DNA of 64,000 bases. Origin: Lachnospiraceae bacterium. GTDB lineage: Bacteria > Bacillota > Clostridia > Lachnospirales > Lachnospiraceae. The DNA is taken from positions 3,816,501 to 3,880,500 of the forward strand of contig AP025573.1 in assembly GCA_022845895.1 (NCBI GenBank). Reading direction: 5' to 3'. The notes beneath the pieces were generated by a model. That model worked only from the letters and a program-made list of their open reading frames with translations, was not told the origin of the DNA and made no database searches. Positions 1 to 11,156 of the stretch are shown here, piece by piece; position 1 is the first letter of the stretch, and every line of letters starts with the position of its first letter. Position numbers and translations under genes: made by a program.

Positions 1-40
1 AAAAACACGGAAAACCTGCCATTTTATTCCATTTTCAGAC

Positions 41-107
41 AAAAAAAGAACTGGAAATAAAAGTCTACCTTTTTTCCCAATCTTAGACTTTTATCCAGCT
101 TTTTTTA
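41..107. terminator. bidirectional rho-independent terminator
   Basis: A long stem pairs 51-67 with 84-98 (loop about 68-83). It is flanked by an A-tract at 41-48 and a T-tract at 100-107, so it can stop transcription from either side. On the minus strand it lies about 290 bases beyond the V-ATPase operon and would form the 3' end of the candidate small RNA at 108-282. Confidence 0.8.
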
Positions 108-282
108 TTCTCCAAAATACACCTTATATGGATTCTTCAGTCCATCTGGTAAGGGTGATATGACTGGTTTGCAGATAGCATACGGTCTCCCGCAGGCTTA
201 TCTATTACTTTCGACATACTACGTCTTTGCGCGAGTGCGCATCTCCCGGAGGGTTTTGTTACACAGGAAGTTCCCTATGTAA
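41..282 (-). ncRNA. candidate structured small RNA (unassigned)
   Basis: No gene is evident in this stretch, but read on the minus strand it folds into consecutive hairpins. They are 259-282 (TTACA/TGTAA with inner AGG/CCT), 228-241 (TGCGC/GCGCA), 173-203 (AGATAGC arm with an inner CGG-GAGA-CCG GNRA tetraloop) and 120-157 (CACCTTA arm enclosing ATGGA/TCCAT), followed by a strong terminator at 41-107. The GNRA loop is present only in minus orientation. The V-ATPase operon has its own terminator at 285-322, so this looks like a separate unit or a processed 3' RNA. I could not match it to a family from memory (not tRNA, SRP, RNase P or tmRNA) and I see no clear promoter. Confidence 0.45.
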
Positions 283-284
283 TA

Positions 285-322
285 TAAAAACAGACAGCGG
301 ACACCTTGCGGTATACGCTGCC
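285..322 (-). terminator. terminator of the V-ATPase operon
   Basis: Minus-strand hairpin with outer stem GGCAGCG/CGCTGTC (316-322 with 293-299, one G-T pair) and inner ACC-GCAA-GGT tetraloop (303-312). It is followed by a U-rich run complementary to the A-tract at 286-290. It sits just beyond the stop of the last V-ATPase gene. Confidence 0.75.
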
Positions 323-335
323 TGCGACTGCCATA

Positions 336-995
336 TCAGGCTCTTTCACTGTAATGATGCGCTTCTTCAAGCATCATATCTTTTACTTTCATCAGACGAA
401 TCTGGGAGCTTCTTTCGTTCTCATCCAGCTTCATCGTAATATACTTGATGTTTTTCTGTGCTTCCGGAATTATGACATGTTCCAGCGCATTGACGCGGCG
501 TCTCGTCTTCTCGATTTCCACCGCCATGAGCTGGCATGCTTTTTCCGTCTCCGCAAGTTTCAGCATATCCGGCAGAATGTCTGCCAGAGATTTTACAGCA
601 CCGTCCAGGTCGCTGGAAGTAAAGGCAAAGCCGTAAGAATATATATCATTCGCGTCCGCAGTCCTGGTCTTCGTCTCAAAGACCGGGATGTTGACGCTCA
701 TGACGTTCTTCTTGCCAACTTCCAGGTTCACCTCCTGCTTGGGTGCCATCAGCGCTGTATTCAGCGTAGCTTCGTCCATTCCGGCCTTGGCTATGACAAA
801 ATTCTTATTTGCAGAGCGGATTCCGGCCTCTACTTTCAGACGCAGTTCCATATTCTCACGGACAAGGTCCAGGAACTGGCGCATCAGCTCGTCACGTTTG
901 TCTTTCAGGAGCTTATGCCCCTTAGCAGCTGTGACTAATTTTTTCTTTGTCTTGGTCAACTCCATACGGGTAGGAGTCACCTGCGTAGATGCCAT
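336..995 (-). CDS. ntpD: V-type ATP synthase subunit D
   Basis: 219 residues, the usual length for the D subunit, which forms the central rotor shaft linking the A3B3 head to the membrane ring. The N-terminus (MASTQVTPTRMELTKTKKKL) and the long helical, heptad-rich ends with a small middle segment fit the antiparallel coiled-coil family. It is the last gene of the operon. A GGAGGTGG ribosome binding site precedes the ATG. It is separated from subunit B by an unusually long 219-base gap holding a duplicated sequence, so its expression may be set apart from the rest. Confidence 0.95.
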   Translation of the reverse strand: MASTQVTPTRMELTKTKKKLVTAAKGHKLLKDKRDELMRQFLDLVRENMELRLKVEAGIRSANKNFVIAKAGMDEATLNTALMAPKQEVNLEVGKKNVMSVNIPVFETKTRTADANDIYSYGFAFTSSDLDGAVKSLADILPDMLKLAETEKACQLMAVEIEKTRRRVNALEHVIIPEAQKNIKYITMKLDENERSSQIRLMKVKDMMLEEAHHYSERA

Positions 996-1035
996 CTATC
1001 CATCCACCTCCCTTTTCTGTTAATACATGCCGGCG

Positions 1036-1074
1036 TCGCTGCGGGCTGACGCCCTATGCAGCTTGCAGGAGCCA
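1036..1074. repeat. 39-bp direct repeat, copy 1
   Basis: It matches 1127-1165 with two mismatches over 39 bases (core GCGGGCTG.CGCCCTATGCA). Both copies lie in the gap between the V-ATPase B and D genes, where adjacent cistrons are normally separated by only a few bases. Confidence 0.85.
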
Positions 1075-1126
1075 TATCGATTGGCCTGCCTACGCCGGTG
1101 CCAGCTCGATTTCGCTTCGCTTCTTC

Positions 1127-1165
1127 TCGCTGCGGGCTGGCGCCCTATGCAGCTTGCAGGAACCA
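1127..1165. repeat. 39-bp direct repeat, copy 2
   Basis: Second copy of the repeat at 1036-1074, 91 bases away start to start. It abuts a hairpin at 1165-1192 on the ntpB side. Confidence 0.85.
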
Positions 1166-1192
1166 GCCATTTGCAAGCAAGCTTGCATGGCT
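1165..1192. other. hairpin in the ntpB-ntpD gap
   Basis: AGCCAT and GCAAGC (1165-1170, 1173-1178) pair with GCTTGC and ATGGCT (1181-1192) around a two-base loop with a TT bulge. It has no U-tract, so it is more likely an RNA processing or stability element than a terminator. Confidence 0.5.
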
Positions 1193-1214
1193 GATCCTTC
1201 AATCTGCGCACGGC

Positions 1215-2588
1215 TTACTGCTTTCCATAGTATAAATCTAAGAATTTGTCGTCGATACGTTTTAGCTCGGCTCTTGGCAGCATGGACAGAAGTTTCCAGC
1301 CGATTTCGAGGGTCTCCTCGATGGAGCGGTCGGTGTTGTATCCTTGTGATACGTATTCCTTCTCGAATGCATCGGCAAATTTGGCGTAGAGGAGGTCAAT
1401 CTCGGTGAGGGCTGCCTCTCCGAGGATAGTCATAAGCTCTTTCGCGTCTTTACCACGTGCATATGCTGCAAACAGCTGGTTCAGCGTATTGGAATGGTCG
1501 GCTCTTGTCTTTCCGTCACCAATACCTTTATCTTTCAGACGTGACAGTGAAGGCAGCACGTCGATTGGCGGCTGAACGCCTTTTCTGTATAAGTCACGGC
1601 TCAGGATAATCTGGCCTTCCGTAATATATCCTGTCAAGTCAGGAATCGGATGTGTCTTATCATCTTCCGGCATCGTCAGGATAGGAATCATCGTTATACT
1701 TCCCTTTTTGCCGTTCTGGCGTCCTGCTCTCTCATAGAGGGATGCAAGGTCGGTATACATGTAGCCGGGGTAGCCACGGCGCCCAGGCACTTCCTTACGG
1801 GCTGCGGACACCTCACGGAGCGCATCCGCATAGTTTGTGATGTCTGTCAGGATGACAAGTACATGCATATCCTTTTCAAATGCCAGATATTCTGCTGCGG
1901 TCAGCGCCATACGAGGTGTGGAGATACGCTCGATAGCCGGGTCGTTTGCAAGGTTGACGAACAGTACCGTCCTGTCGATAGCCCCAGTCTCCTTAAATGA
2001 TTCAACGAAGAAGTTGGACTCCTCGAATGTGATACCCATAGCGGCGAATACAACCGCAAAGTTCTCATCTGTCCCGCGCACCTTTGCCTGTCTCGCAATC
2101 TGTGCCGCCAGATTGGCATGTGGCAGACCTGACGCAGAGAAGATAGGCAGCTTCTGTCCACGGACGAGGGTGTTCAGTCCGTCAATGGCAGAGACACCCG
2201 TCTGTATGAACTCCTCAGGGTAGCTTCTGGCTGCAGGATTCATAGGCAGGCCGTTAATATCCCTCCGTTCTTCCGGAAGAATCTCAGGTCCGTCGTCTAT
2301 CGGTCGTCCCAGGCCGTCAAATACACGTCCGAGCATGTCCCCGGACACTCCAAGTTCCATGCTCCTCCCGAGGAAACGTACTTTACTGTTGCTCAGGTTG
2401 ATACCTGTCGCACTCTCAAAGAGCTGTACGAGCGCATCATTTCCGTTGATTTCCAGTACCTTGCAACGGCGTCTCTCGCCGCTTGCAAGTTCAATCTCGC
2501 CCAGTTCGTCATAGGCAACGTTTTCGACACCGCGCACCAGCATAAGAGGGCCGGCAACTTCCTGTATGGTTCTGTATTCTTTTGGCAT
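1215..2588 (-). CDS. ntpB: V-type ATP synthase subunit B
   Basis: 457 residues, standard length. This is the non-catalytic nucleotide-site subunit that alternates with A in the A3B3 head. The region equivalent to the P-loop reads [18 protein letters not shown], without a lysine/threonine Walker A, as expected for B subunits. The conserved [22 protein letters not shown] segment region is present near residues 270-290. It follows subunit A by two bases (A stop at 2591), which implies coupled translation. Confidence 0.97.
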   Translation of the reverse strand: MPKEYRTIQEVAGPLMLVRGVENVAYDELGEIELASGERRRCKVLEINGNDALVQLFESATGINLSNSKVRFLGRSMELGVSGDMLGRVFDGLGRPIDDGPEILPEERRDINGLPMNPAARSYPEEFIQTGVSAIDGLNTLVRGQKLPIFSASGLPHANLAAQIARQAKVRGTDENFAVVFAAMGITFEESNFFVESFKETGAIDRTVLFVNLANDPAIERISTPRMALTAAEYLAFEKDMHVLVILTDITNYADALREVSAARKEVPGRRGYPGYMYTDLASLYERAGRQNGKKGSITMIPILTMPEDDKTHPIPDLTGYITEGQIILSRDLYRKGVQPPIDVLPSLSRLKDKGIGDGKTRADHSNTLNQLFAAYARGKDAKELMTILGEAALTEIDLLYAKFADAFEKEYVSQGYNTDRSIEETLEIGWKLLSMLPRAELKRIDDKFLDLYYGKQ

Positions 2589-2590
2589 AA

Positions 2591-4357
2591 TTAGAAGTCC
2601 TCCTTCCCAAACGCACCTGCGATTTCGGTGTGCAGTTCATTTAATATCTTCTCATACTCTGTCTCGATGTCTGCATCCAGAGTATATTTATAACGTCCGA
2701 TTCGCTCTCTTACTTCCATGTTGATCAGAATCTGCATAGAAGCGCCCCGGCCCAGTGCCTCGGATGCTTCCTCATAGAATGCCAGAACAAGCTTCATCAT
2801 CAGGTACTGCTTTCTGAGAGATGTATACGTATCAATCTCATGGAAAGAGTTCTGGTGCAGGAAATCCTCACGGATAGACCTTGCGGCCTCCATCTTGAGG
2901 CGGTCCGTCGGTGACAGCGCATCCATACCTACCATTTTTACGATTTCATCAAGCTCTGCCTCTTCCTGCAGAAGGCTCATCATCTTCTGACGCCCTTCCA
3001 TCCAGTCAGATGCCACTTCATTGTTAAACCAGTCAGCCATATTGTCAACATACAGGGAGTAGCTGGTCAGCCAGTTGATTGCAGGGAAATGACGCTTGTA
3101 AGCCAATGCAGAATCCAGCCCCCAGAACACCTTGACGATACGCAGAGTCGCCTGGGATACCGGTTCAGAGATATCTCCGCCCGGAGGGGATACGGCTCCG
3201 ATTACGGAGAGTGCCCCTTCCCTTTCATCCTGTCCAAGGGATATTACATGTCCCGCTCTTTCATAGAACTGTGCCAGACGGCTTCCGAGGTAAGCAGGAT
3301 ATCCTTCTTCACCAGGCATCTCCTCCAGACGTCCTGACATCTCACGGAGGGCCTCTGCCCAACGGGATGTGGAGTCTGCCATCAGCGCTACGGAGTATCC
3401 CATATCACGAAAATATTCCGCTATCGTGATACCGGTGTAGATAGATGCCTCACGGGCAGCAACCGGCATATCTGACGTATTGGCGATGAGGACGGTCCTC
3501 TGCATCAGTGACTGTCCCGTCTTAGGGTCCTTCAGCTCAGGAAATTCGTTCAGAACGTCCGTCATCTCGTTACCACGCTCGCCGCATCCGATATATACCA
3601 CGATGTCGGCCTCCGCCCATTTCGCCAGCTGATGCTGGATAACTGTCTTACCGCTTCCGAATGGTCCCGGAACCGCGGCAACACCGCCTTTTGCAATCGG
3701 GAAGAATGTGTCTACGACACGCTGTCCTGTTACGAGCGGCTTCTCTGGTGGAAGCTTCTTTACATACGGACGGCCTTTACGTACCGGCCATCTCTGCAGC
3801 ATCGTAAGCTCTTTATCGCCGTCTTTTGTGGCAATGACTGCCACGGTCTCTTCCACTGTAAATTCACCCGGCTTAATCTCTTTTACTGTACCTTCGATAC
3901 CGTAAGGCACCATAATCTTCTGCTGAACGACGATAGTCTCCTGCACGGTACCAAGCACATCACCTGCTACGACTTCGTCTCCGGCTTTTGCGACGGGAAC
4001 AAATTCCCATTTTTTATCTCTTTTCAGGGAAGCAACCTCCACACCTCTCTGCAGGCTGTTTCCTGATACTTTCATAATATCGTCAAGCGGACGCTGGATA
4101 CCATCGTAAATGCTTGCGATAAGACCAGGTCCGAGTTCTACAGACATAGGCACTTCCATAGATTCTACCGGTTCCCCCGGCCCCAAGCCCGATGTCTCCT
4201 CATATACCTGAATTGATGCCTCGTCCCCGTGCATCTCGATAATCTCTCCAATGAGCCGCTGATTGCTAACACGTACAACGTCGAACATGTTAGCGTCCCG
4301 CATCCCTTCTGCGATAACCAGCGGTCCCGCTACTTTTTTAATCGTACCTGTACTCAT
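2591..4357 (-). CDS. ntpA: V-type ATP synthase catalytic subunit A
   Basis: 588 residues, normal for the catalytic subunit. Walker A GPFGSGKT lies at residues 231-238, after the non-homologous region insert (about 115-190) that distinguishes V-type A from F-type beta. GERGNEM and a [26 protein letters not shown] stretch follow. It hydrolyses or synthesises ATP, with three copies in the head. It lies between F (upstream) and B (downstream) in the usual order. Confidence 0.97.
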   Translation of the reverse strand: MSTGTIKKVAGPLVIAEGMRDANMFDVVRVSNQRLIGEIIEMHGDEASIQVYEETSGLGPGEPVESMEVPMSVELGPGLIASIYDGIQRPLDDIMKVSGNSLQRGVEVASLKRDKKWEFVPVAKAGDEVVAGDVLGTVQETIVVQQKIMVPYGIEGTVKEIKPGEFTVEETVAVIATKDGDKELTMLQRWPVRKGRPYVKKLPPEKPLVTGQRVVDTFFPIAKGGVAAVPGPFGSGKTVIQHQLAKWAEADIVVYIGCGERGNEMTDVLNEFPELKDPKTGQSLMQRTVLIANTSDMPVAAREASIYTGITIAEYFRDMGYSVALMADSTSRWAEALREMSGRLEEMPGEEGYPAYLGSRLAQFYERAGHVISLGQDEREGALSVIGAVSPPGGDISEPVSQATLRIVKVFWGLDSALAYKRHFPAINWLTSYSLYVDNMADWFNNEVASDWMEGRQKMMSLLQEEAELDEIVKMVGMDALSPTDRLKMEAARSIREDFLHQNSFHEIDTYTSLRKQYLMMKLVLAFYEEASEALGRGASMQILINMEVRERIGRYKYTLDADIETEYEKILNELHTEIAGAFGKEDF

Positions 4358-4384
4358 TTGGACGAATCACCCACCTTTCCTTCT

Positions 4385-4705
4385 TTATTCGTTCCCAAAG
4401 ATAATATCAGAGCCTACCGCCTGCTCTACAGACTTCTTGACGCCTTCCACCCCTGCTCCGGTATTGCCGGATATGCCGGGAATCTGGATGATGGCCGGTA
4501 CGGCCTGCTCCTGATATTTCTCTATTTCATGTTTTAATTCTGCCGCCATCGCCTCGGTGACATAGATGATGCCATAATCCCCAAGGGTCAGCTGATGCAG
4601 CTTTTCTCCGGCCTCCTCGCGGGTACTTACTGGAAATGTGTCAAGACCCAATGTAGCGAAACCGTAGATACTGTCATAATCGCCCAATACCGCAATCTTA
4701 TACAT
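4385..4705 (-). CDS. ntpF: V-type ATP synthase subunit F
   Basis: 106 residues, typical of the small F subunit that binds the D rotor shaft and modulates activity. The start MYKIAVLGDYDSIYGFATLG has the family pattern (beta strand, then D and a G-F motif). The start codon overlaps the end of subunit C by eight bases, indicating translational coupling. Naming of small V-ATPase subunits varies between organisms; this is the E. hirae NtpG position. Confidence 0.93.
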   Translation of the reverse strand: MYKIAVLGDYDSIYGFATLGLDTFPVSTREEAGEKLHQLTLGDYGIIYVTEAMAAELKHEIEKYQEQAVPAIIQIPGISGNTGAGVEGVKKSVEQAVGSDIIFGNE

Positions 4706-5666
4706 ACATCTCCCTTACCCTTTCTCGGATTGAATCATCCGGTAAGTCATTGAGTTTGCCGGAAAGAATGATTCGTACCGTCTTTATTTCATTCTGTCTT
4801 GCAATTACATAGGCAATTACAGGCCCTATTGTAAATGCATTATATTTCTGTGGACTTATCGTCTGAATAATTCGGTTATCACACCATCTCTCAAATGCCG
4901 ACGGAGACTCCGCCAGCGCTTCTGCACCTTCCGCATATGCGGTACCGGACAAATAGTCCCGGATAGCATCCATGCCGGCTAGTGCTGCCTTTGCGAGCTG
5001 GTCTACATTGATACTCTCACATTCAGCCATCGCCCTTTTCATAAATTCCAAAGACTTCGCGGTTTTCTGTGAACGGACAGCAATCTTGATATCTGCGACT
5101 CCTACCGTAGATTCGGCATAGTCCCGGATAATATCGTCTTTTGCCTGCTGCCCCGCCTCATAGACTGCCTCAAGTGCTGCCCTGTCTATGATTATATCAC
5201 AGAGCTGACCATCCCTCGTGTGAAGGAGGGTCTCATATGCCTCCTCCGCCGCTGCCTGCATGTTGTGCGGAAGCTTTCCAAAGTCCTTTTCGCGGACAAT
5301 CTCCAGCATCGCCTTTCCCGGGATGGATACATCCTCATAGAAAATGTGCCTGTTCTCCTCCTCCGTACACACCTCTTTAATTGCAGCTTTCAGGTTGTGG
5401 AAAAGTTTCGGGTAGGAAAGCACGTCAAATTTATCCATATCCACGGACAATTCCCTGACCACTTCCCATATCTTCTCCTCTTCCCGGGTCAGTATCGCTT
5501 CTGCATCCGCCGGGGTATCGCTGTCTCCCCAACCTCTCTCCTGAAGGAACTGAATACACTGGCCGTAATCCGCACAGGCAATCAGCTGGTCAACAGTGGA
5601 ATTGGAGAATAGAGAAACTTCCAAAGCACGTATGCGCGCAACCGCGTAGGTATATTGTTCACTCAT
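4698..5666 (-). CDS. ntpC: V-type ATP synthase subunit C
   Basis: 322 residues, all-helical. The N-terminus YTYAVARIRALEVSLFS matches the AC39/d-subunit family. This funnel-shaped subunit docks the central stalk onto the membrane K ring. It sits between E and F in the standard operon order and overlaps F by eight bases. Confidence 0.93.
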   Translation of the reverse strand: MSEQYTYAVARIRALEVSLFSNSTVDQLIACADYGQCIQFLQERGWGDSDTPADAEAILTREEEKIWEVVRELSVDMDKFDVLSYPKLFHNLKAAIKEVCTEEENRHIFYEDVSIPGKAMLEIVREKDFGKLPHNMQAAAEEAYETLLHTRDGQLCDIIIDRAALEAVYEAGQQAKDDIIRDYAESTVGVADIKIAVRSQKTAKSLEFMKRAMAECESINVDQLAKAALAGMDAIRDYLSGTAYAEGAEALAESPSAFERWCDNRIIQTISPQKYNAFTIGPVIAYVIARQNEIKTVRIILSGKLNDLPDDSIRERVREMYV

Positions 5667-5699
5667 GTTACTCCTCCTTGTCGCTTATGGTTACGCTTT

Positions 5700-6293
5700 T
5701 TATAAAAATAACAGCTTATGGACCTTGTCTGACAGTTCATCTTTTTTAGCGTCAAACATCGCTTTTATTGTGCAGTTCTCTTCGATACCGCCATACGCAA
5801 GAATAAATCCGTTCTCGATATTCCTGCCCGTCTTTGATAAAGTCAGACTGCCTCCCTTTTCAGCGGCAACACCGCTTATTTTTGCCTCATATCCGTCAGG
5901 AAGACGTTCAAGGTCTGCGGATGAAAAATAAATCTCTCCCTCCTGCGGCAGGGCATATTTGCCGAGCAGTTTCAGCAGCATGTCAAAGTACGCACCGCTT
6001 TCCATTGTCTTCAAAGTTCCGTAGGCCTTATCCAGTGCTTCCGCAATAATCTCCTGCTTTGCAGCAAGAATCTTCGTCCTTCTCTGCAAATCTATGGAAG
6101 AGACGATTCTCTCTTTATAATTTGCAATTTCCGCCTCGGATTTTTGGGAGATGCTGCTGGTTATCTTGGCCGCCTCTGCTTTTGCCTTATCCAGAATCTC
6201 TTCTGCCTGGCTTTTCGCATCGGACAGCTTGCTGTCAGCTGCTGCTTTCGCTTCATCCAGAATCTGACTTTTCATTTTATCTAATCCAGTCAT
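5700..6293 (-). CDS. ntpE: V-type ATP synthase subunit E
   Basis: 197 residues. The N-terminal half (about 10-90) is an Ala/Lys/Glu-rich coiled coil and the C-terminal half is a compact domain, as in peripheral-stalk E subunits. It pairs with subunit G/H to form the stator. An AAGGAGAG site eight bases before the ATG supports the start; an ATG six codons later is less well placed. Confidence 0.92.
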   Translation of the reverse strand: MTGLDKMKSQILDEAKAAADSKLSDAKSQAEEILDKAKAEAAKITSSISQKSEAEIANYKERIVSSIDLQRRTKILAAKQEIIAEALDKAYGTLKTMESGAYFDMLLKLLGKYALPQEGEIYFSSADLERLPDGYEAKISGVAAEKGGSLTLSKTGRNIENGFILAYGGIEENCTIKAMFDAKKDELSDKVHKLLFL

Positions 6294-6334
6294 CTCGCAC
6301 GCTCTCCTTTTCTTAATCTTTGTTTCATGCTTAC

Positions 6335-8838
<2,504 letters not shown>

Positions 8839-8876
8839 AGCCGCATCCCTCCTTTACTCTTGATTTTCATAATGCT

Positions 8877-9185
8877 TTAAACGAGTTCTGCTATAACAGC
8901 AGATATCGCATCTCCTTCCTTCTGCTTTGCAGCTTCTTTCAAGGAGACAATCTCCGTCTCTACGTCTGCCAGAGCTTTCTCTACATCTTTTTCTCCAGCT
9001 TCTTTCGCAGCCTGAAGTGACGCTTTTGCCTTTGCTTTTGCTTCTGCTTCTGCCTCTTCTTTTATCCTCCCGGCATCCGCAGAGGCCTTTTCAAGGATTG
9101 AAGTACATTCTGTATCAGCATTCTTAACAATCTCCTCTGCCTCTTTCTCCGTCTCCTTGATGGCCTTAATGGTTTCTTCTACCAT
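8877..9185 (-). CDS. ntpG: V-type ATP synthase subunit G/H (peripheral stalk)
   Basis: 102 residues, almost entirely charged alpha helix. Residues 1-85 are rich in Glu, Lys and Ala with short AEAEAKAKAK-like runs and form a long coiled coil. This matches the G/H stalk subunit that pairs with E; in E. hirae naming it corresponds to NtpF. It is the first gene of the operon, about 40 bases downstream of a -10 box at 9227-9232 and 38 bases ahead of subunit I. Confidence 0.85.
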   Translation of the reverse strand: MVEETIKAIKETEKEAEEIVKNADTECTSILEKASADAGRIKEEAEAEAKAKAKASLQAAKEAGEKDVEKALADVETEIVSLKEAAKQKEGDAISAVIAELV

Positions 9186-9226
9186 CGGTTCACCACCTCT
9201 CTTAGTTGAAACTCCCTGTAGTTAAA

Positions 9227-9232
9227 ATTATA
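9227..9232 (-). promoter_or_regulatory. -10 box of the V-ATPase operon promoter
   Basis: Minus-strand TATAAT about 40 bases before the first V-ATPase start codon. The upstream -35 is weak (GTGGAC-like with an 18-base spacer). No other good promoter lies between here and 9482. Confidence 0.5.
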
Positions 9233-9418
9233 ATATGATTCCATAGAAAAGTCCACAAGTATATTGTCTACTAAGGCTCTTCCACGTCTTTCATCTACAC
9301 AATTCAACAAATATTCTATCAATTTTACCATTTAAAAGCTTGACGCCCTTCTGCGGTAAAACTGAAGAATATGTGCCATAACCTTTCCTCTCTGATCAGC
9401 TGCATATGAAAGAAGGGT

Positions 9419-9453
9419 ATTATTATGTAATATCGACAATTTTACATAATAAT
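9419..9453. repeat. perfect 12-bp inverted repeat
   Basis: ATTATTATGTAA (9419-9430) is repeated in perfect inversion at 9442-9453 with an 11-base spacer. It lies in the 297-base gap between trmL and the V-ATPase operon, about 190 bases upstream of the V-ATPase -10. It has no adjacent T-tract in either direction. It may be an operator or an AT-rich hairpin at the 3' end of trmL. The rest of the gap (9233-9418) shows nothing further. Confidence 0.6.
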
Positions 9454-9482
9454 TTATACAGCGCCACCAAAGTTTATAGGTT

Positions 9483-9992
9483 TTACAGATTTCCATCCTG
9501 CTGCCACGCAAGACGATGGAGATGTCCTTTTAGATTCATACCTGTAAAACCGTTTTGGCGCAGCGCTTCATATAATATGACTGCCACGGAATTGCCCAGA
9601 TTCAACGACCTGATGTCGCCTACCATAGGAATGCGTATACTGTCTTCTTTATGTTTTACCAATATCTCCTCCGGTATTCCTGCACTTTCCTTACCGAACA
9701 TAATATAACAGTCCGGTTCATAATGGACATCTGTATATACGTTAGGCGCTTTCGTCGTCGCCATATATATCTTAGCCCCTTTATTCTTGTCCAGAAATTC
9801 ATCAAAGTCGATATATGTGGTCACGTCCAGATCGTCCCAGTAGTCCATGCCGGCACGCTTCAGATTCTTTTCATTCAGCCTGAAGCCAAGCGGCTCGATC
9901 AGATGAAGCCGCGTGTTCGTTGCCACGCACGTCCTGCCGATATTGCCGGTATTGGCCGGAATCTCTGGCTCGTGCAACACAATATTCAGCAT
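9483..9992 (-). CDS. trmL: tRNA (cytidine/uridine-2'-O-)-methyltransferase TrmL
   Basis: 169 residues, a minimal SPOUT-class methyltransferase of TrmL length that modifies the ribose of wobble base 34 in certain leucine tRNAs using SAM. The N-terminus LHEPEIPANTGNIGRTC carries the conserved NxGNIxR motif. IMFGKESAGIPEE and IPMVGDIRSLNLGNSVA match the knotted SAM-binding loops. It is a single-gene unit with a strong promoter at 10034-10062. Confidence 0.93.
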   Translation of the reverse strand: MLNIVLHEPEIPANTGNIGRTCVATNTRLHLIEPLGFRLNEKNLKRAGMDYWDDLDVTTYIDFDEFLDKNKGAKIYMATTKAPNVYTDVHYEPDCYIMFGKESAGIPEEILVKHKEDSIRIPMVGDIRSLNLGNSVAVILYEALRQNGFTGMNLKGHLHRLAWQQDGNL

Positions 9993-10033
9993 TTCCTTTC
10001 CTCCTCGTAAGCCTTTTTTAACTACTTCCTTCT

Positions 10034-10062
10034 ATTTTAGTGAAAAACCTCCGGCCCGTCAA
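10034..10062 (-). promoter_or_regulatory. sigma-A promoter of trmL
   Basis: Minus-strand TTGACG (10057-10062), a 17-base spacer, then TAAAAT (10034-10039), about 45 bases before the trmL ATG. The stretch from here to 10145 holds nothing else recognisable. Confidence 0.7.
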
Positions 10063-10145
10063 CATACACTTTTGTTACTTTTGTATTACGATTTTACCAA
10101 AATATTGGGATTTTTTAACATTTTAGCTATATCAAATTGTGAACA

Positions 10146-10207
10146 GGGACGTAGGTAAATTAAAAATGGTTACGTCCCAAATTAAACTTTGCCCTGTACC
10201 CAAATGG
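10146..10207 (+). repeat. 62-bp dispersed repeat, copy A
   Basis: A GGGACGTA/TACGTCCC hairpin (10146-10153 with 10171-10178) is followed by a conserved tail ending in CCTGTACCCAAATGG. An inverted copy of the same length lies at 18099-18160. The hairpin-plus-tail layout resembles a REP-like dispersed repeat. Confidence 0.75.
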
Positions 10208-10241
10208 AAAAAAGAGCGGTCATCTTTCAATTACCGCTCTT
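10208..10241 (-). terminator. terminator of the vanW/AIR-synthase unit
   Basis: Minus-strand stem AAGAGCGGT/ACCGCTCTT (10233-10241 with 10212-10220) followed by a U-run complementary to 10208-10213. The stem overlaps the last codons of the AIR-synthase-like gene. Confidence 0.8.
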
Positions 10242-11147
10242 AGTATGTCCTATTATTTTATTTATCTCATCTGGTACAGGTCTGTCGATGTACCTGATTT
10301 CTTCTCCGTTGCGTATGACTTTGTCATTGTTGTCTGTCACGCGTCCGATGACTGCTGCTTCTATTCCATTGCGCCGAAGTTCGCCGGCCAGCCCTTTGCC
10401 GTCGGCGGCAAGTATGAGGAAGCTTCCGGTGGAGGTCAGCTGGTATGGATTCAGCCGGTAATTCTCACATACTTCTATCGTCTCCTGGCGGACTGATATC
10501 TTCTTCATGTCAATATCTATGCCTGTCCCTGCCTCTTTCGCCAGATACCACAGCGCCGCAAATATACCGCCCTCCGTAATCTGGCGCAGGATGCGTATGT
10601 CCGCCCCTCTGGCAATCCGGATTGCTTCTCCGGCGAATATGCTGCCTTTAAAGGCTTCTATCTGCTTAACGAATGGGGGGGCGAATCTCTCCTTCAGTTC
10701 AGCTTCCCGCTCCTCTGCAATCCTAAGCATGCCCGCAAGTCCAATCCAGCCTGTCAGCACGATTTCCCCTCCCGGGACTGCGGCGTCCACCGGCTGCACC
10801 GTACGCTCCGTGATACCGGTACATGTAACGGCAACAAGCGGCAGAGAGGCCGCAGGTGTTTTATGCTGATGGATGGAAAGTAGCGGCACGCCCTGCTCCC
10901 TGCAGGCTTTTTCAATCGCCTTTTGGACAGCAGGAATCCGGGAGCTTCTATGCGCTTCGGGTATCAGGATATACACCTGCGCTTTCAGGCTCTCGGCCCC
11001 CTCCGCCGCCAGTTCATTCAATGCTTCCGCCAGTGCATATATCCCAATCTCTTTCGACTGTCCGCCTATGCAGGATGTGGCGCTGACTGCGCGCATCGTC
11101 TGTATGTCTGTACTCTTCATCTTTGGTCCACTCTCTTTCACTGTCAC
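10227..11147 (-). CDS. AIR synthase-like (PurM/HypE-fold) protein
   Basis: 306 residues from a GTG start; an ATG 27 bases later (11120) is an alternative. The middle and C-terminal parts (GEIVLTGWIGLAGML, then YQLTSTGSFLILAADG and a glycine-rich end) resemble the two halves of the PurM/HypE/SelD ATP-binding superfamily. This suggests a protein that activates a substrate with ATP. The N-terminus with SATSCIGGQSKEIG is not typical of PurM or HypE. The neighbours (VanW protein upstream) do not reveal the substrate, so I assign only the fold. Confidence 0.7.
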   Translation of the reverse strand: MTVKESGPKMKSTDIQTMRAVSATSCIGGQSKEIGIYALAEALNELAAEGAESLKAQVYILIPEAHRSSRIPAVQKAIEKACREQGVPLLSIHQHKTPAASLPLVAVTCTGITERTVQPVDAAVPGGEIVLTGWIGLAGMLRIAEEREAELKERFAPPFVKQIEAFKGSIFAGEAIRIARGADIRILRQITEGGIFAALWYLAKEAGTGIDIDMKKISVRQETIEVCENYRLNPYQLTSTGSFLILAADGKGLAGELRRNGIEAAVIGRVTDNNDKVIRNGEEIRYIDRPVPDEINKIIGHTKSGN

Positions 11148-11156
11148 TGTTCCGTC

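Noticed and set aside
1..335. Cobalamin, c-di-GMP or THF riboswitch in the left-edge RNA
   Set aside because: Some short matches (a GGGAGACC-like string, GCGCAAAG) were tempting, but the order and spacing of the conserved blocks do not fit any of these aptamers.
1020..1211. 63-codon minus-strand frame in the ntpB-ntpD gap
   Set aside because: It is made of the direct repeat and hairpin, has no ribosome site and no protein-like pattern.
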